The position numbers and the translations under genes are program-made. Positions 27,618-35,978 of a stretch of DNA of 64,000 nt are shown here, piece after piece (positions within the stretch are counted from its first letter, which is position 1; the number at the start of each line of letters is the position of its first letter). The stretch is from Phenylobacterium deserti. GTDB lineage: Bacteria > Pseudomonadota > Alphaproteobacteria > Caulobacterales > Caulobacteraceae. Location: NCBI GenBank assembly GCA_943332615.1, contig CALQQB010000011.1, positions 21,314-85,313 on the forward strand, in the 5' to 3' direction. The notes beneath the pieces are model-generated. The model ran no database searches. It was not told the DNA's origin and was given only the letters and a program-made list of their open reading frames with translations.

Positions 27618-28901
27618 TTACGGCTTCGCCGGGCCGTCCACTTCGGCCAGGGTCGCGGAAGACGGCGGTGTCGTCGCCTGCAACTGCTTCGCCACCGCCT
27701 CCGCCTCACGCATGACCCGCAGGACGTTGCCGCCGGCGACCTTGGCGAGGTCGGCGTCGGTCCAGCCGCGGCGGGCCAATTCGGCCAGCAGCGCGGGGAA
27801 CTTGTCGACGCCATCCAGGCCGACGGGGGTATCGGGGATGCCGTCGAAGTCCGACCCGATCCCCACACAGCTGATCCCGCAGACCTTCGCGATATGCTCA
27901 ATGTGGTCGGCGACCATGGCCAGGGTCACCGGCGGGGCGGGGTGCGCCCTGTCCCAGCCATCAAGGGCCGCCTTGGCCCGGTCCGGCTGGCCGATGTAGA
28001 GGCCGCCGAACGGCGGGGCGTTGTAGCGCACCTGCTCGGCCGAGCGGTCGGCGGCCCAGCGGTTGCGGGCCTCCGAGACGTAGGTGGTGGCGAAGTTGGC
28101 CATCACCACGCCGTGGTTCCTGGCTACCAGCCCCAGCACTTCGTCGGAGACATTGCGGGCGTGGTCGGCGGTTCCCTTGGCCCCGGAGTGCGAGAAGATC
28201 ACGGGCGCCCTGGCGACGCCGAGCGCGTCCTTCATCGTCGCCTCGGAGACGTGGCTGAGATCGACCAGCATGCCCATGCGGTTCATCTCCCGGACCACCT
28301 CCAGGCCGAACGGCGTCAGACCGTCGAATTTCGGGTTGGCGGTGGCCGAGTCGGCCCAACGGGTGTTCAGCGCGTGGGTCAGCGTCATGTAGCGGGCGCC
28401 GGCGGCGTACATCTGGCGCAGCACCGGCAGGCTGTCGTTGATCTGGTGGCCACCCTCGATGCCGATCATCGAGGCGATGCGGCCGGCCTTGTGGATCCGC
28501 ACCACGTCGTCAGCGGTGTAGGCCATCTCGAAGACGTCTGGGTAGCGCTGGGCCATGCCCTTGACGATGTCGATCTGCTCCAGGGTCATCTGCACGGCGA
28601 TCGGCCCGTCGAAGCTGGGCGCGATGAACACCGACCAGAACTGGCCGCCGACGTGGCCCGCCCGCAGGCGCGGGATATCGGTCATCAGACCACGGCCGTT
28701 GGAGAGCTTCGCCAGGTCCGCACGGAGGTCCAGGCCCGGCGCGCGCCGGATCTCGCCCGGCAGGTCGTTGTGCCCGTCGATCAGCGGCGTCCCGGCCAGC
28801 ACCTTCTCGACCCGGGCCGCGATCTTGGGGTCGATGGTCTGGGCGTGGGCCGAGATCGCGAAGCCCAAGGCCAGGACTGATGCTGCTGCGAACCTGCGCA
28901 T
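27618..28901 (-). CDS. Exported M19 family dipeptidase (renal dipeptidase type)
   Basis: 427 residues with a signal peptide (RRFAAASVLALGFAISAHA). Binuclear zinc ligands of M19 are recognisable: His44 and Asp46 in IDGHNDLPG, Glu149 in GIEGGHQ, His217 in VDLSHVSE, His238 in IFSHSGAKG, and Asp in GIGSDFDGIPD. Hydrolyses dipeptides, including D-amino-acid-containing ones in some members. The ATG at 28901 begins the signal peptide; the longer frame to 28985 reads through repeat-like sequence. Confidence 0.92.
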   Translation of the reverse strand: MRRFAAASVLALGFAISAHAQTIDPKIAARVEKVLAGTPLIDGHNDLPGEIRRAPGLDLRADLAKLSNGRGLMTDIPRLRAGHVGGQFWSVFIAPSFDGPIAVQMTLEQIDIVKGMAQRYPDVFEMAYTADDVVRIHKAGRIASMIGIEGGHQINDSLPVLRQMYAAGARYMTLTHALNTRWADSATANPKFDGLTPFGLEVVREMNRMGMLVDLSHVSEATMKDALGVARAPVIFSHSGAKGTADHARNVSDEVLGLVARNHGVVMANFATTYVSEARNRWAADRSAEQVRYNAPPFGGLYIGQPDRAKAALDGWDRAHPAPPVTLAMVADHIEHIAKVCGISCVGIGSDFDGIPDTPVGLDGVDKFPALLAELARRGWTDADLAKVAGGNVLRVMREAEAVAKQLQATTPPSSATLAEVDGPAKP

Positions 28902-29005
28902 GACGGCGCTCCCCCGAAAACGAATCACAAAAGACACGAAAGCGCAGCGTTGGCCGTCGTGACTGCGAAGCGATCGCCTATTCACGACGAACCGCTCAGA
29001 AAGTG

Positions 29006-29063
29006 AACCACGGAAGGCGCCGCTGGGCGGAGTCAGCCCGCGATAGGCAGCACTTCCGTGGTT
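29006..29063. repeat. Inverted repeat with AACCACGG arms at the end of the siroheme-synthase-like gene
   Basis: Perfect 11-bp arms AACCACGGAAG (29006-29016) and CTTCCGTGGTT (29053-29063) with a 36-bp loop. The right arm lies inside the last codons of the cysG-like gene. It may be a hairpin at the transcript end or a copy of the dispersed AACCACGG sequence. Confidence 0.4.
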
Positions 29064-29917
29064 ACGCCGACGGCGTTCAGTGCCGCCTGTTCGGTGCGCC
29101 AGGCCGGGGTGGTGACGAGGCGGGCGACGCGGAGGCCCTCGGCGGCGAGCTCGATCAATTGCGCCGGGGTCTGGGTCGCCAGGCGCTCGGCGTCGCGGCG
29201 GGCCAGAGCCAGGACGTCGGCGTGCGCGTCCGGGTCACAGACCAGCAGGTCGGCGCCGGCCAGGGCGCGGGCAGCCTTCAGGGTCAGTAGGTCCGCCGGG
29301 CCGCGAGCGTCGATATAGAGCACCGCCCCAGCCATGCCCGGGCTGTCTGACAGCGCCGCGCGCAGGCGCTCCCTGGCGCCCTCCAGGTCACCGGCCATGG
29401 CGGCCTCGGCGGCCGGTCCGTTCAGGGCGGCGCGCAGGAAGCGGCGCCGCGCGGCGGTCTCGGGGAGAGCCGCACGCACCTCGGTCTGCATGATCCGGAA
29501 CAAGGCAGCGATGCGGCCCGTGCCCTCGGGGACCCGGGCCTCGATATCGTGGCGCAGCATGGTGGCCAGCATGGGCGAACCGCCGCCGGTGCCGATGGCG
29601 GCCACCACCTCGCCCCGATCGATCACCGCAGGCGTCGTGAAATCGCAGAGCGCCGGGCGGTCGGTGGCGTTGACCGGAACCCCGGCGTCGCGGGCCGCGG
29701 CCACAGCCGCGCGCGCCCAGGCTTCGTCGCCACCGGCCACGAAGGCCAGGACCATGCCGGCATAGGCCTTGGGATCCAGCGCCTGCGCGCCGGCCAGGCG
29801 CACGATGGTCGCCGGGGAGCTGGCGAACAGCCGGGCCTTGGCCTCCGCCGCCTCGCCCTCGCCCGCCACGGCCAATTCGCGGCCGGTGAGCGGGAAGAAG
29901 GCGGGGAAGGCGTCCAT
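29033..29917 (-). CDS. cysG: Siroheme synthase-like protein: precorrin-2 dehydrogenase part plus half a methyltransferase domain
   Basis: 294 residues. Residues 1-190 match the CysG-N/Met8p unit that oxidises precorrin-2 and inserts iron: nucleotide loop VAGEGEAAEAKARLF, VNATDRPALCDF, and AAIGTGGGSPMLATMLR with Ser114 at the regulatory serine position. Residues 197-294 resemble only the first third of a uroporphyrinogen-III methyltransferase (ADLLTLKAARALAGADLLVC, ALARRDAERL, LIELAAEGLRVARLV, then GVTTEVLP), but lack the GxGPGDP and GGDP SAM motifs and the whole C-terminal lobe. The methyltransferase part must be inactive. It is 4 bp upstream of the next gene boundary, co-directional with the cytochrome c gene. 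Confidence 0.75.
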   Translation of the reverse strand: MDAFPAFFPLTGRELAVAGEGEAAEAKARLFASSPATIVRLAGAQALDPKAYAGMVLAFVAGGDEAWARAAVAAARDAGVPVNATDRPALCDFTTPAVIDRGEVVAAIGTGGGSPMLATMLRHDIEARVPEGTGRIAALFRIMQTEVRAALPETAARRRFLRAALNGPAAEAAMAGDLEGARERLRAALSDSPGMAGAVLYIDARGPADLLTLKAARALAGADLLVCDPDAHADVLALARRDAERLATQTPAQLIELAAEGLRVARLVTTPAWRTEQAALNAVGVTTEVLPIAG

Positions 29918-29921
29918 CGGG

Positions 29922-30275
29922 CTACTTCAGGGTCTTCAGATAGGCGATGATCGCGGCGCGGTTGTCGTCCTGCGGCACGGCCATGAACATCTTGACGCCC
30001 GGCGCATAGGCCGGCGGACCCTTCAGAAAAATATCCAGCTCGGCGTCGGTCCAGGTGGCGCCGGCCTCGCCCTTGGCCTTCAACGCCGGGGAATAGTCAA
30101 AGCCACTGCCGCCGACCTTGCGACCAGAGACGCCCGCGAGCGTCGGGCCCATGGTCTCGTCATTATGACAGAGACCGCACTGCTGGTTGAACAGCTGCTC
30201 GCCGTCCGGCTGGGCCAGCGCGGGGACCGCGAAGAGCGACAGGGCAAGGGCGGCGAAGACGGCGGTGCGGAACAT
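29922..30275 (-). CDS. Class I cytochrome c
   Basis: 117-residue periplasmic monoheme cytochrome with a signal peptide (MFRTAVFAALALSLFAVPAL), heme site CGLCH preceded by EQLFNQQ, and a likely axial Met in GVKMFMAVPQDDNR. ATG 30275 with GAGGAG upstream is preferred to a GTG two codons earlier. It is divergent from the molybdenum hydroxylase genes, so it is a candidate electron acceptor for that periplasmic enzyme, and lies 4 bp before the cysG-like gene. Confidence 0.9.
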   Translation of the reverse strand: MFRTAVFAALALSLFAVPALAQPDGEQLFNQQCGLCHNDETMGPTLAGVSGRKVGGSGFDYSPALKAKGEAGATWTDAELDIFLKGPPAYAPGVKMFMAVPQDDNRAAIIAYLKTLK

Positions 30276-30401
30276 GGACACTCCTCGATTTCGTAGGTTC
30301 GGTACGCGAATAGCGGTGGGTCGCAGCGCGAGCCAGAGCCGATTTACGGATCGGTCTGAACAGCGTTAGGATCAGGTCGAATTCTGAAGAAGGATGGCCT
30401 C

Positions 30402-30875
30402 GTGGCTTCTACGCTGGATGTGAACGGACGCAGCTACAACGTCAACTCGGCCCCCGACACGCCGCTGTTGTGGGTACTCCGAGATGAACTGGGGCTGACC
30501 GGAACCAAGTACGGCTGCGGGATCGCCCAGTGCGGGGCCTGCACGGTCTTGGCCGACGGCCAGGCGGTGCGGTCCTGTCAGTTTCCAATGTCGGCGGTCG
30601 GGGCCGCGAAGATCACCACCATCGAGGGCCTGGGCGGGACGCACCCGCTGCAGGCCGCCTGGGTGAAGCTGGACGTGCCGCAGTGCGGCTACTGCCAGTC
30701 GGGCCAGATCATGAGTGCGGTGGCCTTGCTGGCGACGACGCCCAAGCCGGACGACGCGGCGATCACGGCAGCCATGGACGGCAACATCTGTCGCTGCGGC
30801 GCCTACCAGCGCATCCGCGCGGCCATCAAGGACGCAGCCGCTCAGCCGGCCCAACCTCAACCGGCCAAGGCGTGA
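30402..30875 (+). CDS. iorA: [2Fe-2S] subunit of a molybdenum hydroxylase (IorA-like)
   Basis: 157-residue small subunit carrying two [2Fe-2S] clusters. The plant-ferredoxin-type cluster ligands are in [16 protein letters not shown], and the second cluster uses [12 protein letters not shown] and CRCGAYQRI. The likely start is GTG 30402 with GAAGAAGGA upstream; a nearby ATG at 30394 is out of frame. It lacks its own export signal and would be co-exported with the large subunit encoded next. Isoquinoline 1-oxidoreductase is the family name; the real substrate (N-heterocycle or aldehyde) is unknown. Confidence 0.9.
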   Translation: MASTLDVNGRSYNVNSAPDTPLLWVLRDELGLTGTKYGCGIAQCGACTVLADGQAVRSCQFPMSAVGAAKITTIEGLGGTHPLQAAWVKLDVPQCGYCQSGQIMSAVALLATTPKPDDAAITAAMDGNICRCGAYQRIRAAIKDAAAQPAQPQPAKA

Positions 30876-30883
30876 GACCCGTC

Positions 30884-33070
30884 ATGAACCAGCTTCTCAA
30901 TCGCCGCGGATTCCTGACCGTCAGCGCCACCCTGGCCGGCGGCGCCCTGCTGGTCGGCTGCACGCCCGCCCAGCAGATGGGCCTGATCAGCCTGGGCGCG
31001 GAGGAAGACTTCGGCCCCTTCGGTCCGTTCCTGAAGTTCGCCAAGGACGGCGCGGTGACCGTCATCTCCAAGCACATCGAGTTCGGCCAGGGCAACCACG
31101 CCGGGCTCGCCGCCATCGCCGCCGAGGAACTGGACGCCGACTGGACGAGGGTCACCGTCGAACAGGCCGCCGCCAACACCAAGGTCTACGGCAACACCCT
31201 GGTGGGTGGAGCCCAGGGGACCGGCGGTTCCAGCGCCATCGCGAATTCCTGGATGCAGCTGCGCAACGCCGGCGCCGCGGCCCGCGCCATGTTCATCGGG
31301 GCAGCGGCCAAGAGCTGGGACGTGCCCGCCGGCGAAATCACCCTGGCGAACGGCGTCCTCGCCCATGCGTCGGGCAAGACCGCCGGCTTTGGTGACCTGC
31401 TGGCCGAGGCGGCCATGGTGCCCCCCCCGGCCGCGCCGAAGCTGAAGGACCCCAAGACCTTCACCCTGATCGGAACCGATCGCGTGCGGCGCAAGGACTC
31501 GGTCGCCAAGAGCACCGGTGTCGCCCGCTATACCCAGGACGTCCGGCTGCCGGGGATGTTGACCGCCATGGTGGCGCACGCGCCGCGATTCGGGGCGAAG
31601 GTCGCCTCGTTCGACGACGCGGCAGCGAAGAAGGTCCCGGGCGTGGTGGCGGTCTACAAGATCCCGACCGGCGTGGCCGTGGTCGCCAACTCCACCTGGG
31701 CCGCCAAGAGCGGCCGCGACGCTCTGAAGGTGACCTGGGACGAGGCCAAGGCGGAGAAACGGTCCTCCGCCACCATCGCCCAGCAGTACCGCGACCTGGC
31801 CTCCGGCAAGACGTCCGGCCCTGAGAAGAACGGCTGGGCCAGCTTCGACAGCAAGGGCGAAGCGGCCAAGGCGGCCGGCGGCGCGAATGCGCTCGAAGTC
31901 GATTACGACTTCCCGTACCTGGCCCACGCCACGATGGAGCCGATGAACTGCGTGGCGATCGTGAAGGGCAACTCCGCCCACCTGCTGTTCGGCTCGCAGT
32001 TCCCGACGCTCGACCAGATCAACACGGCCGGGATCGTCAAGAACCTGCCCGGCACCATCAAGATCGACACCCTGTTCGCCGGCGGCTCGTTCGGGCGGCG
32101 CGCGAACTTCCAGTCGGACTACGTCACCGAGTGCGTCCACATCGCCAAGAAGGTGGGCAAGGGCACCCCGGTGAAGCTGGTCTGGACGCGCGAAGACGAC
32201 ATGCGCGCCGGCTATTATCGGCCCATGGTTCACCATGCCATTCGCGTGACCACCGACGCCGACGGCATGCCGGCCACCTGGCGTCACCGGGTGGTGTCCC
32301 AGTCGATCATGAAAGGCGCGCCGGCGCTCGCCGGGCCGAAGCCGAAGTTCGATTCCAGCGCCGTCGAGGGCGCCGAGGGTTCGCCCTACCTGAAGGCCAC
32401 CCCGGTCGTGGACGGCCAGGTGATCAGCCCGGACGCCGGCGTGCCGGTGCTGTGGTGGCGCTCGGTGGGCGCGACCCATACGGCCTATGTGATGGAGCAC
32501 ACCATTGACCAGCTGGCCAGGCGGGCGGGCAAGGACCCGGTGGACTACCGCCGCGCGCTCTTCACCAAGGCCAAGGCCGACCGGCACTTGGCGGTGCTGA
32601 ACCTCGCCGCCGAGAAGGCCGGCTGGGGCGCGCCCGCGCCGGCCGGCTGGACGCGCGGCGTGGCTGTCCATGAGAGCTTCGGCTCGGTGGTGGCCCAGGT
32701 GGCCGAGGTGAAACTGGAGAACGGCGTCCCCAAGGTCGGGCGCGTGGTCACCGCCATCGACTGTGGTATCGCGATCTCGCCCGACCAGATCGCATCGCAA
32801 ATGGAGGGCGGGATTTGTTACGGCCTGTCGGCGGCAATGTTCGGGGCGATCACGCTAACCGACGGCTTGGTCGATCAGGGCAACTTCGACGGCTATCGTG
32901 TGTTGCGTAACTCCGAGGCCCCGACGGTGGAAACCTACATCCTACGCTCCGCCAACCCGCCCAGCGGCGTCGGCGAGCCCGGCACTCCGGTGATCGGCCC
33001 GGCGGTGGCCAACGCCATCCTGGCGATCACGGGAAAGCCGACGCTGAACCTGCCGATGGTGAAGGGCTAG
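30884..33070 (+). CDS. iorB: Molybdopterin-binding large subunit of molybdenum hydroxylase, Tat-exported (IorB-like)
   Basis: 728 residues. A twin-arginine leader NRRGFLTVSATLAGGALLVG with a Cys just after it (lipobox-like VGC) indicates periplasmic export, possibly as a lipoprotein. Motifs of the single-chain xanthine-oxidase-family subunit: GQGNHAGLAAIAAEELDADW, VGGAQGTGGSS, DRVRRKDSVAKSTGVARYTQDV, FAGGSFGRRANFQSDYV, WWRSVGATHTAYVMEH and the C-terminal GVGEPGTPVIGPAVANAI with the catalytic Glu. It follows iorA by 8 bp. Electrons probably pass to the divergently encoded cytochrome c. Confidence 0.92.
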   Translation: MNQLLNRRGFLTVSATLAGGALLVGCTPAQQMGLISLGAEEDFGPFGPFLKFAKDGAVTVISKHIEFGQGNHAGLAAIAAEELDADWTRVTVEQAAANTKVYGNTLVGGAQGTGGSSAIANSWMQLRNAGAAARAMFIGAAAKSWDVPAGEITLANGVLAHASGKTAGFGDLLAEAAMVPPPAAPKLKDPKTFTLIGTDRVRRKDSVAKSTGVARYTQDVRLPGMLTAMVAHAPRFGAKVASFDDAAAKKVPGVVAVYKIPTGVAVVANSTWAAKSGRDALKVTWDEAKAEKRSSATIAQQYRDLASGKTSGPEKNGWASFDSKGEAAKAAGGANALEVDYDFPYLAHATMEPMNCVAIVKGNSAHLLFGSQFPTLDQINTAGIVKNLPGTIKIDTLFAGGSFGRRANFQSDYVTECVHIAKKVGKGTPVKLVWTREDDMRAGYYRPMVHHAIRVTTDADGMPATWRHRVVSQSIMKGAPALAGPKPKFDSSAVEGAEGSPYLKATPVVDGQVISPDAGVPVLWWRSVGATHTAYVMEHTIDQLARRAGKDPVDYRRALFTKAKADRHLAVLNLAAEKAGWGAPAPAGWTRGVAVHESFGSVVAQVAEVKLENGVPKVGRVVTAIDCGIAISPDQIASQMEGGICYGLSAAMFGAITLTDGLVDQGNFDGYRVLRNSEAPTVETYILRSANPPSGVGEPGTPVIGPAVANAILAITGKPTLNLPMVKG

Positions 33071-33080
33071 GTCCCGGCCT

Positions 33081-33112
33081 CTTTCCTCCCCCACGAAGCG
33101 GGAGAGGAAGGT
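33081..33112. repeat. Intergenic hairpin (TTTCCTCCCCC type)
   Basis: CTTTCCTCCCCC and GGGAGAGGAAGG flank a short centre (ACGAAGC) and pair over about 10 of 12 positions. It lies just after iorB, has no T run, and resembles the palindrome at 10469-10494; both belong to a purine/pyrimidine-skewed intergenic palindrome type. Confidence 0.5.
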
Positions 33113-33139
33113 TCCGCGACGCATGCTACCCCTCGCCCC

Positions 33140-34054
33140 ATGAGCTTCGACCTGATGCGGTTGATCGCGGCGCTGCTGGTGGTGGTGAGCCACACGTTTC
33201 CGCTGGCCGGACAACCGGCGTTCCGGATCTCCGGGGTCGAGGACCTGGGCGCGCTCGGCGTCTCGATCTTCTTCGTGATCAGCGGCTTCCTGGTCACCGG
33301 CAGCTATCTCCGCGATCCGAAGACCTACCTCGCCAAGCGCCTCCTGCGCATCGAGCCCGGGCTGATCGCCTCGCTGGTGGTGACGGTCGCAGCGCTGGGG
33401 TTGCTCACCACGGCGCCCGCGGCGGAGTACTGGCCCAAGGCCGGGCTCTATGTGCTGCGCAACGCCCTGCTCTATCCGGCGACCTATGAACTCCCGGGGC
33501 TGTTCCAGGCCGTACCGGTGGCCGGTGTCGTCAATGGTGTGCTCTGGACGCTGCGGCTCGAGTTCAGCTTCTACCTTGTGCTGATGCTGGTGCGCGGGCG
33601 GCTGCCGTGGGTGATGGGGCTGGCGACGGGGTGCGCCGTCCTTTGGCTGGTCATGACCTTTTCGCAGCCGGACTGGGCGGTGGAGAGGGCCAGCCGGATC
33701 GCCTTCCTGGTCGGTCGCAACGGCCTGCTGTTCTTTGCCGGGGCGGCGTTGCAGATCAGCCAGGCCAGGATCCCCCTGTGGATGGGGGCGGTGTCGGCGG
33801 TGGCGTTCCCGTTCGTCGGGCCCTTGGCGCTGCCCGCGGCGGTGATTGGGCTATCTCGCGCCGGAAAACTGCCCGCCGACCTCAGCTACGGAATCTACAT
33901 CTACGCCTTCCCGATCCAGCAGGTGCTGGCGGCCTACGGACAGTTGAACCTGGCCACGGCGGTGCTGAGCGTGCTGCCGTTTGCGGCGGCCAGCTGGTTC
34001 CTGGTGGAGAAGCCGGCGATGGCGCTGAAACCCGGGCCTCGACCGGCGGCCTAA
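33140..34054 (+). CDS. Acyltransferase-3 family membrane protein
   Basis: 304 residues with about nine transmembrane helices, of the OafA/NodX acyltransferase family that O-acylates surface sugars. Recognisable elements: FDLMRLIAALLVVVSHTF with the conserved His, SIFFVISGFLVTGSYLRD, the Arg-rich loop KRLLRIEPGL, and GVLWTLRLEFSFYL with the conserved Glu. Slightly shorter than the usual 340-380, lacking a large C-terminal extension. No glycan cluster surrounds it, so the acceptor is unknown. Confidence 0.88.
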   Translation: MSFDLMRLIAALLVVVSHTFPLAGQPAFRISGVEDLGALGVSIFFVISGFLVTGSYLRDPKTYLAKRLLRIEPGLIASLVVTVAALGLLTTAPAAEYWPKAGLYVLRNALLYPATYELPGLFQAVPVAGVVNGVLWTLRLEFSFYLVLMLVRGRLPWVMGLATGCAVLWLVMTFSQPDWAVERASRIAFLVGRNGLLFFAGAALQISQARIPLWMGAVSAVAFPFVGPLALPAAVIGLSRAGKLPADLSYGIYIYAFPIQQVLAAYGQLNLATAVLSVLPFAAASWFLVEKPAMALKPGPRPAA

Positions 34055-34072
34055 AATCGTCACGGTTCCCCT

Positions 34073-34091
34073 GAACCAATCACCGTGGTTC
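34073..34091. terminator. Small hairpin after the acyltransferase gene
   Basis: GAACCA (34073-34078) and TGGTTC (34086-34091) form a 6-bp stem with a 7-base loop 18 bp after the acyltransferase stop. There is no T tract; termination is plausible but weakly supported. Confidence 0.3.
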
Positions 34092-34254
34092 AGCCCCTCG
34101 GTGATCGCGGTCGGGCGCCGCATCGTCTTGTGGCCGCCGCGTCAGGGCGCGGGCGTCCCGGGCGACCGTACTTTACAGTTTCCACGGCCGTTACAGAGGG
34201 TTACTGCAGGGATCAGGGACTTCGTCCGTGAGGGCGAACAATCGAAAGTCGGGT

Positions 34255-35457
34255 ATGAGCGGGGATCGGCTACAGGCTCTGGAGCGCCAGGTGGCGCGGG
34301 TCCGCGAGAGCGGCGTTCTGGGCCGTTCGCATGGCCTGTCGCGGCTGTTCGACTACCTCGCCGACCCGGCCCGCGACGGCCGTATCCTGCGTGAAGCCGA
34401 CGTCGCCACCGATGTGTTCGGCCGCGAGCTTGACCTGTCGGGCGACGCCTCGGTGCGGGTCTATGTTCACCGGCTGCGCAGGAAGCTCGATGACTTCTAC
34501 GCCGGTCCCGGTTCGAGCGAGCCGAACCGGCTCGTGATCCCGGTGGGCGAATACCGGCTGGAGGTGATCGGGGCGGCCGAGGTGGTGGTCGCATCGCCAG
34601 CGCCGCGCGTGCGATCGCGCTGGTTCTGGCCGGCCGTCGCGGCGGCGGCGGTGCTGGTCATCGGCAATGCCGCCGGGTGGTGGCTCGTGGCGCGCGAGAC
34701 CGCGCCGTCCCGCGAACTGGCCCGGATCGCGGCCACGCCGTTCTGGCGCGACATCGGCCGCGACCGGCCGGTGCTGGTGATCGTCGGCGACTATTACATC
34801 TTTGGCGACACAGACTACGGCCACGAGCCGAAACGGATGATCCGCGCCTTCGAGATCAATTCCTCGGCCGACCTCGACTCGTGGCTGATGGACAACCCGC
34901 GGCTGCAGGGGAAGTACATCGACCTCGACACCTACTACACGCCCGTCGGCGCCACCCTGGCGCTGCGCGAGATCATGCCTCTGGTGCAGCAGGCGGCAGG
35001 GGGCCCCGATAGGGTGCGAGTTGTCACATCCTCGCGGGTGACCCCGGACATGATCAAGTCCTCCGACGTGGTCTATGTGGGTTACCTGTCGGCGCTGCGG
35101 CTGTTGCAGGCGCCGGTATTCGAACGCTCGATCTACGCCATTGGCGACACCTACGACGAACTGGTCGAACGCAAGACCGGCACGGTCTACGCGTCTGGCG
35201 CGGGCGCGGCGTCCGGCGACAGACCGAACCGCGACTATGGCTATCTCGCCGCTTTCCGGGGGCCAGCCGGCAATCACCTCGTGATCATTGCCGGCAACCG
35301 CGACATCGGCGTGATGCAGACCGCCGAGATCGCCACCGAGCGCAAGGCGCTGGCCGGGCTCAAGATCACGTCCGGCACGCCGGGCGAGGCGCTCTACGAG
35401 GTCGATGGCATGGGCCGCACGAACCTGGGCGCCACGCCGGTGGTCGCCGCGCGCTAA
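34255..35457 (+). CDS. Membrane-anchored winged-helix (ToxR-like) protein
   Basis: About 400 residues. Residues 20-95 form a winged-helix-like domain (LSRLFDYLADPARDGRILREADV, then VRVYVHRLRRKLDDFY and VIPVGEYRLEV), related to OmpR-type DNA-binding units found at the N-terminus of many membrane regulators. One transmembrane helix follows (about 122-143, PAVAAAAVLVIGNAAGWWLV), then a periplasmic domain of about 255 residues I do not recognise. The plan is that of ToxR/CadC one-component regulators. Start is ATG 34255 or GTG 34228. Signal and targets unknown; the upstream TTACAG repeats might be its own sites. Confidence 0.7.
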   Translation: MSGDRLQALERQVARVRESGVLGRSHGLSRLFDYLADPARDGRILREADVATDVFGRELDLSGDASVRVYVHRLRRKLDDFYAGPGSSEPNRLVIPVGEYRLEVIGAAEVVVASPAPRVRSRWFWPAVAAAAVLVIGNAAGWWLVARETAPSRELARIAATPFWRDIGRDRPVLVIVGDYYIFGDTDYGHEPKRMIRAFEINSSADLDSWLMDNPRLQGKYIDLDTYYTPVGATLALREIMPLVQQAAGGPDRVRVVTSSRVTPDMIKSSDVVYVGYLSALRLLQAPVFERSIYAIGDTYDELVERKTGTVYASGAGAASGDRPNRDYGYLAAFRGPAGNHLVIIAGNRDIGVMQTAEIATERKALAGLKITSGTPGEALYEVDGMGRTNLGATPVVAAR

Positions 35458-35558
35458 CGCGGGTCGGTCAGCTTCGGTTCAGCTACGCGTGCGCAAGGTC
35501 GCGGTGTTGTCCAAACCTGGGCACATCCGCCAGCTCTTTCGAAGCGTAACTCGAACCT

Positions 35559-35978
35559 ATGATCCGTTCTCTCACCGCCTTGGCGCTCGGCGCCGCCGTA
35601 TCCATGACCGGTGTCGCCGCCCAGGCCGCGACCGCGGGCGTCCCCCTCGATTCCCACGGCGTCGCCGCCGCCTTTGGCAACACCGTCAAGGCGCAGTATC
35701 CCGATGGCCGCTTCCAGCGGCTGTGGATTCGTCCGGACGGCGCCTGGGAGGCGGTGGGCCGCCGCGGCTACTGGTCGTCGGGCAAGTGGTCCGAGAGGGG
35801 CGGCAAGGTCTGCCTGAAGCAGGCCAGACCGTTCCCGGCGCCGTTCAAATACTGCACCGACTTCCCGTCGACTGGCGGCATCGGGGCGGCATGGAGTTCC
35901 CGCGACATGTCCGGCGAGCCAATCCGCCTGACCGTGGTGCGTGGGATCGATCGGCCCGTGGGCGGGGCTGGCTCTTAG
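35559..35978 (+). CDS. Secreted hypothetical protein
   Basis: 139 residues with a clear signal peptide (MIRSLTALALGAAVSMTGV then AAQAA). The mature part has a beta-rich pattern, FQRLWIRPDGAWEAVGRRGYWSSGKW, and two Cys (KVCLKQA, FKYCTDF) that could form a disulphide. This looks like a small extracellular or periplasmic domain in which a reading such as W-x-x-x-G-x-W recurs. No family recognised. Its stop overlaps that of the convergent beta-lactamase gene by three bases. Confidence 0.7.
   Translation: MIRSLTALALGAAVSMTGVAAQAATAGVPLDSHGVAAAFGNTVKAQYPDGRFQRLWIRPDGAWEAVGRRGYWSSGKWSERGGKVCLKQARPFPAPFKYCTDFPSTGGIGAAWSSRDMSGEPIRLTVVRGIDRPVGGAGS

Noticed and set aside
30857..32800. 647-codon minus-strand frame opposite the molybdenum hydroxylase.
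   Set aside because: No recognisable motifs, His/Gly/Arg-rich shadow composition, complementary to a well-supported gene.
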